From NCBI GenBank assembly GCA_016584305.1, contig JACEEZ010007237.1, positions 12,501 through 76,500 of the forward strand: a stretch of DNA of 64,000 nucleotides, in the 5' to 3' direction. The notes beneath the pieces were generated by a model, which saw only the letters and a program-made list of their open reading frames with translations, was not told the origin of the DNA and ran no database searches. The position numbers were made by a program, and so were the translations under genes. This stretch comes from Chionoecetes opilio. Taxonomy: Eukaryota; Arthropoda; Malacostraca; Decapoda; Majidae. Positions 1 through 13,803 of this stretch are shown here, piece after piece (position 1 is the stretch's first letter; every line of letters begins with the position of its first letter).

Positions 1-95
<95 letters not shown>

Positions 96-110
96 CTAGT
101 AGTAGTAGTA
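1..110. repeat. (CT)n followed by (TAG)n microsatellites
   Basis: Pure CT dinucleotide from the window edge to about 55, then TAG trinucleotide to about 110 with one interruption. The array runs off the left edge, so its full length is unknown. Confidence 0.97.
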
Positions 111-200
111 GAAATAGATATTTTTGTTGGCTCACCTGGTTCAGAGAGAAAAGAATATTTGTCGATACACAATGCGTGGATAAATCAACACATTTTATCC

Positions 201-356
<156 letters not shown>

Positions 357-699
357 TTTTATGATAATGGTGGGATTATTTTTACTATTTTGTTGTTGTC
401 CTTTCTTCGTATTCATGAATAAGATTATGGTTCTTCTTCTTTCCTTTCTGCCCCATTCCTGACTTTGTTTCATCATCAAACTTATCAATCAGTCTTATCA
501 GTCAGTCAGTCTGTCAGTCACCCGTCGCCTCTTCAGTCATGCAGTTATTCGTGTCTTTAATCCAGGCAGGCAAACTTCCCCGCCCCCTTCACCCCTTCAC
601 CCCTTCCCTCTCTACCCCCTCCTCTCCCCTTCCCCCTCTCAGGCCTGGGTTAGTTCTTTGTCCAGCCATACTTTACCTTCCATACCCTCCCTCTCCCCA

Positions 700-1155
<456 letters not shown>

Positions 1156-1273
1156 CTTTTTTTCATCTTTTGAGCCTCTTCTCGATATCGTATGGAAACA
1201 TAACTTCCATGATTTAATATTGTAACCCCCGATTTAATTGTTTCCAGGCGTGACACCACCAATGTCGAGGCAA

Positions 1274-1280
<7 letters not shown>

Positions 1281-1350
<70 letters not shown>

Positions 1351-1424
1351 TGTGTGTGTGTGTGTGTGTAGAGATAGATAGATAATTGTTCACATATGAG
1401 TCGTTTATGAAAAAAAGTAAAAAT

Positions 1425-1457
<33 letters not shown>

Positions 1458-1480
1458 ACATACACACACACACACGCACA
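1281..1480. repeat. (GT)n, then (AC)n microsatellite pair
   Basis: A GT array at about 1281-1368 and, after about 55 bp of unique sequence, an AC array at about 1425-1480. They are complementary, so the pair forms an inverted dinucleotide repeat able to fold into a hairpin. Confidence 0.93.
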
Positions 1481-1667
1481 TCTGTATATAATAAAGGAGA
1501 AATAGTCATGAAGTTGAACAATGGGAGTATTTATCTTGCACTTCCTACGCACCACTTACTGTCTAATTGTTGTGGCTCCTAATTACATGCCTTCAAGGAT
1601 AACACAAACACTCTCTGACCTCCCCGCGCCGCACACCCTTTTAGATAACTACTACCTAGGGTGCTAA

Positions 1668-1766
<99 letters not shown>

Positions 1767-1852
1767 GAGAGGAGAGAGAAGAGAGAGGTAGAGACAGAGA
1801 GAGGTAGAGACAGAGAGAGAGTAGTAGACGAGAGAGAGAGAGAGAAGGAGAG

Positions 1853-1922
<70 letters not shown>

Positions 1923-2020
1923 TGAGTGAGTGAGAGAGAAACAGAGACACAGAGACAGAGAGAGGTAGAGACAGACAGAGAGAGACAGAGAAAGAGAGGT
2001 AGAGACAGAGAGAGAGAGGT

Positions 2021-2083
<63 letters not shown>
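1668..2083. repeat. Compound (GT)n(GA)n microsatellite
   Basis: The GT array switches to a GA array at about 1710. Inside the GA block a sub-motif resembling gaggtagagacaga recurs several times at 1785-2030, a second-order repeat within the purine tract. 2084-2229 is unique sequence without a gene. Confidence 0.95.
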
Positions 2084-2084
<1 letters not shown>

Positions 2085-2229
2085 GGACAGACATTAAAGT
2101 AGGAGAGAGAGATTCGGTCATGCATTAAATAGGAAATGACGCTCTTTGTCCATCTTCAAATGTTTATGGGACTTAAGTTGGCATTGTTGTGATGTTAATG
2201 TTTGTATCTATTTAAATCATGAAACGTGA

Positions 2230-2241
2230 ATTCTCTCTCTC

Positions 2242-2313
<72 letters not shown>

Positions 2314-2414
2314 GCACACACTCTCTCATGCACTCTTTCACTCGCTTTCTCTTTCTTTCTCCCTATCTCTCTATCTCCCCCCTCTCTCTCCTACTCTCTC
2401 TCTCTGTGGTAATG

Positions 2415-2461
<47 letters not shown>

Positions 2462-2478
2462 TCTCTCTCTCTCTCTCG

Positions 2479-2509
<31 letters not shown>

Positions 2510-2596
2510 GCTCTCGCTCGCTCGCTTGCTCTCTCTCTCTCTCTCGCTCTCGCTGGCTCGCTCGCTCTCTCTGGCTCTCGCTCGCTCGCTCGCTCG

Positions 2597-2678
<82 letters not shown>

Positions 2679-2679
2679 A

Positions 2680-2705
<26 letters not shown>
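2230..2705. repeat. (CT)n block with a CTCG variant core
   Basis: CT dinucleotide array with a central section (about 2475-2605) in which CTCG and CTGG variants recur, so the array has a distinct internal subtype. 2706-3012 contains unique AT-rich sequence with nothing recognisable. Confidence 0.95.
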
Positions 2706-2711
<6 letters not shown>

Positions 2712-3012
2712 TGGTAATGGTGGCCATGGAGGTGTCAGGAGTGATGAGAAAAAAAAATCCGAATACGTGTTCCTCATGTAATCTTTCCGGAAAATCAAGG
2801 TAGCCAAGGAGAAAGGGAACACGATATGGTCTTTCTTCCACCAGGTGACTCCACTGCGCCACTATAACAGGAACGTAGCATAGTATAGTAGCTTTTTACA
2901 GTACGTTTTATAATAGCACAGTATTGTTTACTTATTTTATCGTTGTTATTATTTGTTGGTGAACGTGCTTGCTATTTTGGTTTGCTTGTCACACATACTA
3001 ACTTAGATTTAT

Positions 3013-3583
3013 GTGCTATACGTAATGATTTTAATATATTTTCCTATTATTTCCTTTAATTTTTGTGTTAAACTTCATGATTCTTATATATTTTCCTTAT
3101 ATTTCCTCTTCATTTTTGTGCTAAACTTCATGATTTTAATATATTTTCCTATTATTTCCCTTCATTTTTGTGCTAAACTTCATGATTTTAATATATTTTT
3201 CTTTTATTTCCCTTTATTTTTGTGCTAAACTTCATGATTTTAATATATTTTTCTTTTATTTCCCTTCATTTTGGTGCTAAACTTCATGATTTTAATATAT
3301 TTTCCTTATATTTCCCTTCATTTTGGTGCTAAACTTCATGATTTTAATACATTTTCCTTATATTTCCCTTCATTTTGGTGCTAAACTTCATGATTTTAAT
3401 ACATTTTCCTTATATTTCCCTTCATTTTGGTGCTAAACTTCATGATTTTAATACATTTTCCTTATATTTCCCTTCATTTTTGTGCTAAACTTCATGATTT
3501 TAATACATTTTCCTTATATTTCCCTTCATTTTTGTGCTAAACTTCATGATTTTAATACATTTTCCTTATATTTCCCTTCAGAT
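3013..3583. repeat. 52-bp tandem repeat, about 11 copies
   Basis: A unit of about 52 bp containing TGCTAAACTTCATGATTTTA repeats head to tail. Left copies are more diverged (ATATATTTTTC variants) and right copies nearly identical (ACATTTTCCTT variants), suggesting recent expansion at the right end. The 71-residue ORF over it is repeat-derived. Confidence 0.95.
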
Positions 3584-3692
3584 GTATCACACGACATGCA
3601 TTGAAGTAGGATTAGTGAAGCGTAATTGTTGATAGTAATATTGAAAATCATGATCGCTTTTATTATACTACGTCATGCTCAGTATAATATAT

Positions 3693-4557
3693 GCTGTATA
3701 AAGACTGTGTTGGTCAAATGAGAGACTGTATAAAGACTGTGTTGGTCAAATGAGAGACTGTATAAAGACTGTGTTGGTCAAAAGAGAGACTGTATAAAGA
3801 CTGTGTTGGTCAAAAGCGAGACTGTATAAAGACTGTGTTGGTCAAAAGAGAGACTGTATAAAGACTGTGTTGGTCAAATGAGAGACTGTATAAAGACTGT
3901 GTTGGTCAAATGAGAGACTGTATAAAGATGATGTTGGTCAAATAAGACTGTATAAAGACTGTGTTGGTCAAAAGCGAGACTGTATAAAGAATGTGTTGGT
4001 CAAATGAGAGACTGTATAAAGACTGTGTTGGTCAAAAGAGAGACTGTATAAAGACTGTGTTGGTCAAAAGAGAGACTGTATAAAGACTGTGTTGGTCAAA
4101 TGAGAGACTGTATAAAGACTGTGTTGGTCAAAAGAGAGACTGTATAAAGACTGTGTTGGTCAAATGAGAGACTGTATAAAGAGTGTGTTGGTCAAAAGAG
4201 AGACTGTATAAAGACTGTGTTGGTCAAAAGCGAGACTGTATAAAGACTGTGTTGGTCAAATGAGAGACTGTATAAAGACTGTGTTGGTCAAATGAGAGAC
4301 TGTATAAGACTGTGTTGGTCAATGAGAGACTGTATAGACTGTGTGGTCAAATGAGAGACTGTATAAAGACTGTGTTGGTCAAATGAGAGACTGTATAAAG
4401 ACTGTGTTGGTCAAAAGCGAGACTGTATAAAGACTGTGTTGGTCAAAAGCGAGACTGTATAAAGACTGTGTTGGTCAAAAGAGAGACTGTATAAAGACTG
4501 TGTTGGTCAAAAGAGAGACTGTATAAAGACTGTGTTGGTCAAAAGAGAGCCTGTATA
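3693..4557. repeat. 32-bp minisatellite, left block
   Basis: Tandem unit of about 32 bp carrying GACTGTATAAAGACTGTG followed by TTGGTCAAATGAG. Units differ mainly in the tail: TCAAATGAG, TCAAAAGAG or TCAAAAGCG. There are no spacers, so this is not a CRISPR array. It continues at 4804 after a unique insert. Confidence 0.97.
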
Positions 4558-4803
4558 AAGAGTAAACAAGAAAAAAAAAGTTGAAAATCGTGTAGTAGAC
4601 TGGAAGGTCATCAACTCTTCCCATTAACTGCTTGAAGGAAAGAGTAATTGCTGCTGAAGAGAAGATTAAATACACCCGAAGAGAGGCAGAGGTTTTTAGA
4701 GAGTGTTACAGGAGGGGGGTGAAAAAAGAACCATCTCCGGCCGTAAGTAATTAATCGCTGACACCCCTGATGAATGAGAGGCGCGAGGGAGATCATGGCG
4801 CAG
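4558..4803. other. Unique 246-bp segment interrupting the minisatellite
   Basis: Non-repetitive sequence sits between two blocks of the same 32-bp array. The left array ends in a diverged unit and the right begins mid-unit at GGTCAAATGAG. No terminal inverted repeat or clear target duplication is visible. Small ORFs on the minus strand here lack recognisable domains. Confidence 0.8.
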
Positions 4804-7099
4804 GGTCAAATGAGAGACTGTATAAAGACTGTGTTGGTCAAATGAGAGACTATAAAGACTGTGTTGGTCAAATGAGAGACTGTATAAAGACTGTTGGTCA
4901 AATGAGAGACTGTATAAAGACTGTGTTGGTCAAATGAGAGACTGTATAAAGACTGTGTTGGTCAAATGAGAGACTGTATAAAGACTGTGTTGGTCAAATG
5001 AGAGACTGTATAAAGACTGTGTTGGTCAAATGAGAGACTGTATAAAGACTGTGTTGGTCAAAAGAGAGACTGTATAAAGACTGTGTTGGTCAAATGAGAG
5101 ACTGTATAAAGACTGTGTTGGTCAAAAGAGAGTGTATAAAGACTGTGTTGGTCAAATGAGAGACTGTATAAAGACTGTTGGTCAAATGAGAGACTGTATA
5201 AAGACTGTGTTGGTCAAAAGAGAGACTGTATAAAGACTGTTGCTTAAATGAGAGACTGTATAAAGACTGTGTTGGTCAAAAGAGAGACTGTATAAAGACT
5301 GTGTTGGTCAAAAGAGAGACTGTATAAAGACTGTGTTGGTCAAAAGAGAGACTGTATAAAGACTGTGTTGGTCAAATGAGAGACTGTATAAAGACTGTTG
5401 CTTAAATGAGAGACTGTATAAAGACTGTGTTGGTCAAAAGAGAGACTGTATAAAGACTGTGTTGGTCAAATGAGAGACTGTATAAAGACTGTTGGTTAAA
5501 TGAGAGACTGTATAAAGACTGTGTTGGTCAAAAGAGAGACTGTATAAAGACTGTTGGTTAAATGAGAGACTGTATAAAGACTGTTTTGGTCAAAAGAGAG
5601 ACTGTATAAAGACTGTGTTGGTCAAATGAGAGACTGTATAAAGACTGTTGGTTAAATGAGAGACTGTATTAAGACTGTGTTGGTCAAAAGAGAGACTGTA
5701 TAAAGACTGTTGCTTAAATGAGAGACTGTATAAAGATGGTGTTGGTCAAATGAGAGACTGTATAAAGACTGTGTTGGTCAAATGAGAGACTGTATATAGA
5801 CTGTGTTGGTCAAATGAGAGACTGTATAAAGACTGTGTTGGTCAAATGAGAGACTGTATAAAGACTGTGTTGGTCAAAAGAGAGACTGTATAAAGACTGT
5901 GTTGGTCAAATGAGAGACTGTATAAAGACTGTGTTGGTCAAAAGAGAGACTGTATAAAGACTGTGTTGGTCAAATGAGAGACTGTATAAAGACTGTGTTG
6001 GTCAAAAGAGAGACTGTATAAAGACTGTGTTGGTCGAAAGAGAGACTGTATAAAGACTGTGTTGGTCAAAAGAGAGACTGTATAAAGACTGTGTTGGTCA
6101 AAAGAGAGACTGTATAAAGACTGTGTTGGTCGAAAGAGAGACTATATAAAGACTGTTGCTTAAATGAGAGACTGTATAAAGACTGTGTTGGTCAAATGAG
6201 AGACTGTATAAAGACTGTGTTGGTCAAATGAAAGACTGTATAAAGACTGTGTTGGTCAAAAGAGAGACTGTATAAAGACTGTGTTGGTCAAATGAGAGAC
6301 TGCATAAAGACTGTTGGTCAAAAGAGAGACTGTGTAAAGACTGTGTTGGTCAAAAGAGAGACTGTATAAAGACTGTGTTGGTCAAAAGAGAGACTGTATA
6401 AAGACTGTTGGTCAAAAACGAGACTGTATAAAGACTGTGTTGGTCAAATGAGAGACTGTATAAAGACTGTTGGTCAAAAACGAGACTGTATAAAGACTGT
6501 GTTGGTCAAATGAGAGACTGTATAAAGACTATGTTGTTCAAAAGAGAGACTGTATAAAGACTGTGTTGGTCAAATGAGAGACTGCATAAAGACTGTTGGT
6601 CAAATGAGAGACTGTATAAAGACTGTGTTGGTCAAATGAGAGACTGTATAAAGACTGTTGGTTAAATGAGAGACTGTATAAAGACTGTGTTGGTCAAAAG
6701 AGAGACTGTATAAAGACTGTTGGTTAAATGAGAGACTGTATAAAGATGGTGTTGGTCAAGTGAGAGACTGTATAAAGACTGTGTTGGTCAAAAGAGAGAC
6801 TGTATAAAGACTGTTGGTCAAAAACGAGACTGTATAAAGACTGTGTTGGTCAAAAGAGAGACTGTATAAAGACTGTGTTGGTCAAAAGAGAGACTGTATA
6901 AAGACTGTTGGTCAAAAACGAGACTGTATAAAGACTGTGTTGGTCAAATGAGAGACTGTATAAAGACTGTGTTGGTTAAATGAGAGACTGTATAAAGACT
7001 GTGTTGGTAAAATGAGAGACTGCATAAAGACTGTTGGTCAAAAGAGAGACTGTATAAAGACTGTGTTGGTCAAAAGAGAGACTGTGTAAAGACTGTGTT
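4804..7099. repeat. 32-bp minisatellite, right block (with 28-bp variant units)
   Basis: About 70 further copies of the 32-bp unit. Many units lose GTGT to give a 28-bp form (GACTGTTGGTCAAA), and others read GTTGCTTAAATGAG or GTCAAAAACGAGAC. The variants recur in ordered runs, for example the AAAACG type alternating with the TGAG type at 6385-6500, suggesting higher-order repeats. 7100-7394 is unique sequence with no gene. Confidence 0.97.
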
Positions 7100-7393
7100 A
7101 TAGGACGAACCCTGATACCTACCTGTAACACTCATTTCAAGGTCACATAAGGTTAGGTTCTCGACCCAAACGTAGGTACCTATAGTGCGGTCTATATTGA
7201 TCTATATTATGGCATTATGTATGTATAATTTTGTGTACGTTTTTGTTAATGTACTATTTCTATCTATAATATTAGTTTTATAGTAGTTTTTTCGATATAG
7301 ATGTAGGCTTTGTACGTGATAGAAATATGATTGGAGTTGCCGGTGACTGAACAAGATGTATATAGGAAACATTCTACATGTCAAGTTTTTTTT

Positions 7394-7565
<172 letters not shown>

Positions 7566-7640
7566 CAAGAGTGCTGACATTTTATCATTATCTATTTATA
7601 TATTTGGTCTTTCACTCACTTATTTTTTTCATCGACTATA

Positions 7641-7643
<3 letters not shown>

Positions 7644-7718
<75 letters not shown>
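7644..7718. repeat. (GT)n microsatellite
   Basis: Perfect GT array of about 37 units. 7719-8101 is unique sequence without a recognisable gene. Confidence 0.96.
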
Positions 7719-7720
<2 letters not shown>

Positions 7721-8101
7721 TTCCGTCCTCTATATCTCCGCTTCTTCATTTTTACCATAAGTACCCTCGTCGCCGCAAAGGATTATGGGACGTCACTCAA
7801 ACATATGTGAGGACTACTTAATATTTATACACGTTCTTGTATTATATTTATTATTTACGATGTAGTGAGGCTCTCTCGGCACCCTGGCATGACAAGGGGG
7901 ACTCCGCGCCTCGCCTCCCCCTCCCAGCCGCCTCCCAAGCCACTCTTAAGGCCTAGAGTTAAGGGTTTATGGTAGGAATTTCCTGCCTTATGGGTCAGGT
8001 TGCTTAGCATAGTCTTGTTTATCAGGGTAGGGAGAGCGCATACCTGCCTGGTCAGGGAATGTGAGGCACCTTGCCTATACGTACCACCTAACCCACCCCC
8101 A

Positions 8102-8665
<564 letters not shown>

Positions 8666-8790
8666 TCCACGAACATATATTTATACATAAGAGAAAAATA
8701 CACAGATATAGATAGACACACGCACACATACAGGTCGATTTTATATAGCATAAGATACAGTTTTCATCCTACTGAACATAATCATCACCA

Positions 8791-8858
8791 CTATCATCAT
8801 CATCATCATCATCACCAGCATCACCTCTGTCGCCATCATCATCATATCCATCATCATT
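8791..8858. repeat. (ATC)n trinucleotide repeat
   Basis: Imperfect ATC/CATCAC repeat. Flanking sequence to 9062 shows no recognisable gene. Confidence 0.85.
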
Positions 8859-9062
8859 AAAAAACCTGTTTCCCGTTGAGCTGGGTAGGCAAAGATGAGG
8901 ATCCACGGGGCGGCAGGTGACCACGCCGAAAAGGACAAATCTAGAAGAATGGCAGGATGGTACTACAGTGGGCCTCCAAGATCCTGTTGTTAAGGACGTA
9001 TGCAGTGGTGAGATTAACTGAGTAAACGGGGGAAAAAAAATAGAGATTACCAAGTGCACATC

Positions 9063-9180
9063 TACCGTCAGTAATACTATAGTCGCCACTGCACTAATGT
9101 CGCCAGGCGCCATATATTACGAATTCTAGCATCACTACATTTTTGTAAGTGCCACTAAAGAGGCATGCACAGTATTGCAA
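9063..9180. mobile_element. Partial copy of the palindromic CTATAGTCGCC MITE
   Basis: Shares ACTATAGTCGCC, CTAATGTCGCCAGGC and ATTACGAATTCTAGCATC with the full palindrome at 9553-9816 and appears to be a single arm of it. Confidence 0.75.
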
Positions 9181-9552
9181 GTGAGTTTAATGATCTTCAA
9201 CAACAGCGGGTTTTCTTGTTTGCCTCAAAATAAGAGGAAATATTAAAAATTCCAATTTCATCTCTGACTTCACTTATCCACTTTTTCCTTCCTCTCCATC
9301 ATCAGAGTTGTCGTGGACGCGTTGGGCGGACGTATGATTTGATCTCAGTCCTGATATAAGTAAAAGATTATATTTTCTCTTTGCGGCAAGGTACAAACCA
9401 GGCCATTTAACCTTCAGTAAACCGCTAATGATTAAATCCAACCTTTAACACAGTTTGGAATTACCAGTGCAATGCATTCAAGATTTACTCATCAGTGAAA
9501 AAGACGTTTATCTATTTTCTAATTTTGCTTATTTCATCTATACTGTTTTGGG

Positions 9553-9816
9553 TACCGTAGATAACACTATAGTCGCCAGTCACTTGCCACTACACTAATG
9601 TCGCCAGGCACACTATATTACGAATTCTAGCATCCCTACAGACGTTTATGTACCACTGAAGACGTGTAGTGTGATGTACTACATAATATAAACTACTGTG
9701 CATGCCTCTTCAGTGGTACATAAAAGTCTGTAGTGATGCTAAAATTCATAACATATTGTGCCTGGCGACATTAATGCAGTGGCAAGTGACTGGCGACTAT
9801 AGTGTTATCTACGATA
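9553..9816. mobile_element. Palindromic MITE with CTATAGTCGCC ends
   Basis: Two arms of roughly 110 bp are near-perfect reverse complements. The left arm begins TACCGTAGATAACACTATAG and the right arm ends CTATAGTGTTATCTACGATA. The short spacer lies near 9665-9705. No transposase is encoded. The termini resemble those of the MITEs at 47378, 51594 and 55149. Confidence 0.9.
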
Positions 9817-10554
9817 GCTACATAAAGTGCAAAATTTCTATATCGCCATACATAAATGCCATCCCACGATACTGTGCTAAATAATAAGGTTCTCCCGAAA
9901 ATCATAAGTTCCTCACTTTCTTGTAGTTGTCTGAAAACATCCATCTTATGATATATTCTCTGGTGGCAAACTAATTTTACACAAGGAATGCTTTCTCCCT
10001 CCCCCCAAAAAAATATATTATACCCTGACATTATACCCAAAAATTATATATTATAGTATTATGTGAGGTGCTCCATCATCACAAATCAGTCCTTTACCCG
10101 CGTTTGTCCTGCGCTACAATATTTTTTTTGTGGTGGTAGAGGCCTGACGCATTAAATAAGTTTCAAGGCAAATGTGAGTCACTAAATATAAAGGGCATCG
10201 GTGAAGAGCGTCCAAGGAGCGCGATTTCCAGACTCAACCAGGTGTATGTCAGCATTCAGTCAGCTATTACGGATAAGATAGCACCGATAAACTGATGAAA
10301 CTAACGGCTAACGAGAAACTAACCACCGAGACATACCAGACACCTCGTTCATGATTTTAAACAATGTGAATAGTGCACCAATCCCTCGTCATGTTTTTCT
10401 TTTGTCCTATATGGAAGGCAGGTATTTCTTATCACTGAATTTGTTTCGCTACTCCTGCTGATATGCTTTTTTAATCAGTCAATTATAACGGTAGAAATGA
10501 ACCCGAAATAACAATACGATTTAGTTCAATTGAGATGCACATTCATGGGGAGGC
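9817..10554. other. No gene seen
   Basis: Unique AT-rich sequence. The longest frames are short and show no domain, codon pattern or splice context that would support a gene. Confidence 0.6.
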
Positions 10555-10880
10555 GGTAGCATGCTGTTGTTAACGTCTCCGAGTGGCGTTCTCTGTGACC
10601 CGAGTTCGACCCCGAGTAAGAGCCATAAATTCACTTAAAATATATCTGCTCCGTCGAGTAGCCTAATAATAGCCACATGCTGCCCATTAACTCTACCTTC
10701 GATTGCGAGTGCATCGGAGGACACAGGGGGGCAGCATGAGCCAGGCGCTCACTATAAAAATCCTGCCTGCACCACCACGGGCAACCATCACAGCCCTCAA
10801 GTGAACCTCCAGGGCCAACCATCCCAGCCCTGGAGGTGACTGCCTACAGGCGCTGTAAGCATAAATGTAAAAAAAACACA
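10555..10880 (+). mobile_element. Candidate tRNA-derived SINE
   Basis: Contains GAGTTCGACCCC (10603-10614), resembling a pol III B box, about 40 bp after TCTCCGAGTGGCG, an A-box-like stretch. The body continues to an A-rich tail at about 10868-10885. No second copy is visible in the window, so assignment to SINEs is tentative. Confidence 0.4.
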
Positions 10881-11699
10881 CACAAAAATCACTGAGGCAG
10901 CACAAATAGGTACAAAAGTTTTTAATGAGTTTGCGGCTGAGTTCCTCCTCAGATAATCGGGGGGCTAGTGGGGGGATAAATATTTTCAGATAATCGTGTG
11001 CTGGTTGCTCCGATGAGTGAATAATGCATTTACGATGTCATCCTGGACATGTGGAGAGATGTTCTGTAGGGAAGTACTTTAGCCAGATACAGAGGAGCTT
11101 CTACAATATGAAAGGTCTGCAATTTCACAGGTATTTTTTTGATAACTTGTGAGATGTTAGAAATTTAGAAACACGTTCAGATATTATAAAATCATGTACC
11201 TTCAAATTTTATGATAATTGCAAGCATATGAGGAAGATTCGTATAGTAGTTTATTTATTGACGGTAAACAAGCGGTGAACAACATTAAGAAATAAAAACT
11301 AGACAAATTGTAGCTGAATGATAACGTGCAATGTGAATACTACTACACACTGCATTGACTCACGATAAACCCTTTGACTTGAGTTGGCGATTTGTACGAA
11401 ATATTGTTTGTATTATACGTACTACATGTATCGTTGTAGACTGAACTAAATTTCAAGTAGTGTTAAACTAAAACCGAAATGTCGACTATTCCTATATGGC
11501 AACCCTATAATATGCACATGAGCCAAAAAAAACCAAAGAAAGTAAAAATTTGGATACGAATTATTACTCGTCAATGATATCTGCCTACTACCAGAGTTTA
11601 TAATGCAATACCCTCAAGTATGATCATAGGGTGACGGGTGATAGTCGCAGCAGCACTATAAAAAGATGAAAAAGAGGGGGGGAAACGGAAAACGCTAAG
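10881..11699. other. No gene seen
   Basis: Unique sequence; short frames only, with no recognisable protein or RNA motif. Confidence 0.6.
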
Positions 11700-12075
11700 A
11701 AAAACTGAAAAAACTGGGGAAAAAACCGCCTCACCAAGGACTACAGCGAATATTACGACGCTTTATTTAAAAAAAAACGGAAAAAAACTGGAGGGAAAAT
11801 CCGCCTCAGCGAAGAATACAGCAAATACTATTACGCTTTATTAAAAAAAACTTTAAAAAACGAGAGGAAAAAAATTGCCTCATCGAAAAATATTACGACG
11901 AATATTACGACGCTTTATGAGAAAAAAAACTGAAAAAAAGTGGGGGGGAAAAACCGCCTCACCGAAGAATACTGCGAATATTACGACGCTTTATTAAAAA
12001 AACCTGAAAAAACGGGGGAGGGGGGGGGGACTGCCTCACCGAAGAATACGGCGAATATAACGACGCTTTATAGTA
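11700..12075 (+). repeat. Degenerate 75-78-bp tandem repeat, five copies
   Basis: Five units share GCCTCACCGAAGAATAC, then GCGAATATTACGACGCTTTA, followed by an A-rich and G-rich tail of variable length. Tail length differences change the frame between units, so it is not a continuous coding repeat, although one frame gives RLTEEYCEYYDALLKK. Confidence 0.85.
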
Positions 12076-12269
12076 ATGACATGATCACGACCAGCAGCAT
12101 TGTCAGCACCATAAGGAACAGCAACAAGGGCTGGACGCACGCCGCATTCCTGGCCAGCGACCGGAGGAGCCCTTCCCGCCCTCAACTTGTTGCCCGCATG
12201 CCGACCCGAGGCTGGCTCTGGCTTCCGCTCCCACGCCCTCCACCATCACTGTTTTACCAATGGAGGTAG

Positions 12270-12480
12270 TATGGGTAATATACTACCTCTCATCTATACA
12301 TACCTACCTTTACATACCTACTATACATACCTGCCCATACTACCTCCTTGGCTTTACCTATAGGCTACCTTACTTACTTCTATTTTTAAATATTCTACCT
12401 TTTCTGTATTCTACTCTTTCTACTTTATTTTTCTACTTTCTACTTTCTACTCTTTTCTATATTCTACCTATACATACATA
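12270..12480. repeat. Degenerate CATACCTAC / TTCTACT low-complexity repeat
   Basis: Pyrimidine-biased sequence with recurring ACATACCTAC and TTTCTACTTTC motifs; a short ORF across it is low complexity. Confidence 0.75.
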
Positions 12481-12529
12481 GTACTATCACTGCTTTGCAT
12501 ATACCTCACATGCTTCCCCACTCATCTTG

Positions 12530-12742
12530 TTAACCCCTTCACGCCCAGATCTTTCCTTTGCTATATAAAATCGTATGTTGTTAGCCATATAATCACGAAA
12601 AGTAACTAAATATACCAAATTAGTTAGTGGTCAAGGATACTTAACAGGTCATATCTATTAAAATATTGTTTATAATCACGAAAAATCGTCTAAAGGTAGC
12701 CAAATTACAATGGAAATTACGTTGTGGGCCTCAAGGGGTTGG
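12530..12742 (+). mobile_element. TTAA MITE (piggyBac-like), copy 1
   Basis: About 210 bp starting TTAACCCCTTCACGCCCAGA and ending GGGCCTCAAGGGGTT. It shares the core CAGGTCATATCTATTAAA with seven other copies in the window. The right TTAA has decayed to TTGG. TTAA target duplication and CCC/GGG ends are the hallmarks of piggyBac-type elements; no transposase is present. Confidence 0.88.
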
Positions 12743-13592
12743 TGGTGTGGATCATGCGTAGGCTGTAGACATTCCTTACCACTCTTAAGACAAACCCTGA
12801 CTGTCTTGTTGAAACTTGTAGAAACTCGCGCAGGAAACCAATTATTCCTGCTCGTGCGTTTGATACATGCGTGACAGAGGCAATGGGTGAGATAGGGAAG
12901 CATGAGTGGTGTGTTCATACCGCACCGTGTTCCGACCTAAGCCGCGGTCAAGGCGTGGGTATGGGACGCGGGACACTTCGGAATGCCAGCTAGGCCTATG
13001 GTTGTGCCCCCCTCCCCCCCCCCGTCTCCCCAGCCACTACTCCTTCCCTCCTCCTGACTTTTGCTTTTCTTTATTTATATATATGAATGTATTTGTGTGT
13101 GTGTGTGTTAGTGTGTGTGTGTGTTGTTTCATTATCTTTCACTGTATGTTCATTTTTCCACTCGTTTGAAGTGTATGTATGTAATAGGCTACGAGGTTCG
13201 TGGTCTTACTATAAAAAAGATCTACACGCAACTGATTTGCTGCATTGAATTTATATATCCAATGCAGAAATAAGCAAATTGTGGTTTCTGATATCTGTAA
13301 ATTTCTGACAGAATCATATAAAAAAATGAGAAATATCAAGGCCAAGGAAAAGATATTCTATTCTTCTTCTATAAAGTGTATTCCCTTAGCCTTGAGAAAT
13401 ATAGTAGAAACTTTCACGTTTCTAAGTTTTCTATGAGAGGGGGACGAAGATAAATTACACGAAGGCCCAAACTAGTTTTTTGTACAGAGTAGCGATGAAG
13501 GGTGAACCTCCCTCCTGGTGCACATGAAACAGTGTGCCACATAAACAGAAACAAGAATAACCTTACCTAGTCTAGATATTGCCGTAAAGGAT
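12743..13592. other. Intergenic sequence with short GT repeat
   Basis: Contains a C homopolymer near 13010 and a GT repeat near 13095-13125. No gene is supported. Confidence 0.6.
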
Positions 13593-13803
13593 TTAACCCT
13601 TGAGGCCCAGAACGTAATTTTCATTGTAATATAACCACCATTCGACGATTTTAATGAACGTAAGCAATATTATATACATATGACCTGTTTAATATCCTTG
13701 TCCATTAGCAAATTTGGTTAATTTAGTTACTTTTTCGTAGTTTTATGGCTAATAACAGACGATTTCATATAGCAAAGGAATGATCTGGGCGTCAAGGCGT
13801 TAA
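13593..13803 (-). mobile_element. TTAA MITE (piggyBac-like), copy 2
   Basis: Flanked by TTAA at 13593-13596 and 13800-13803 with inverted ends; reverse orientation relative to copy 1. Core ATATGACCTGTTTAATATCC is shared with the other reverse copies. Confidence 0.9.

Noticed and set aside
3693..7099. Regular 32-bp repeats resembling a CRISPR array
   Set aside because: Units are head to tail with no unique spacers, variants drift gradually, and the DNA is clearly eukaryotic.
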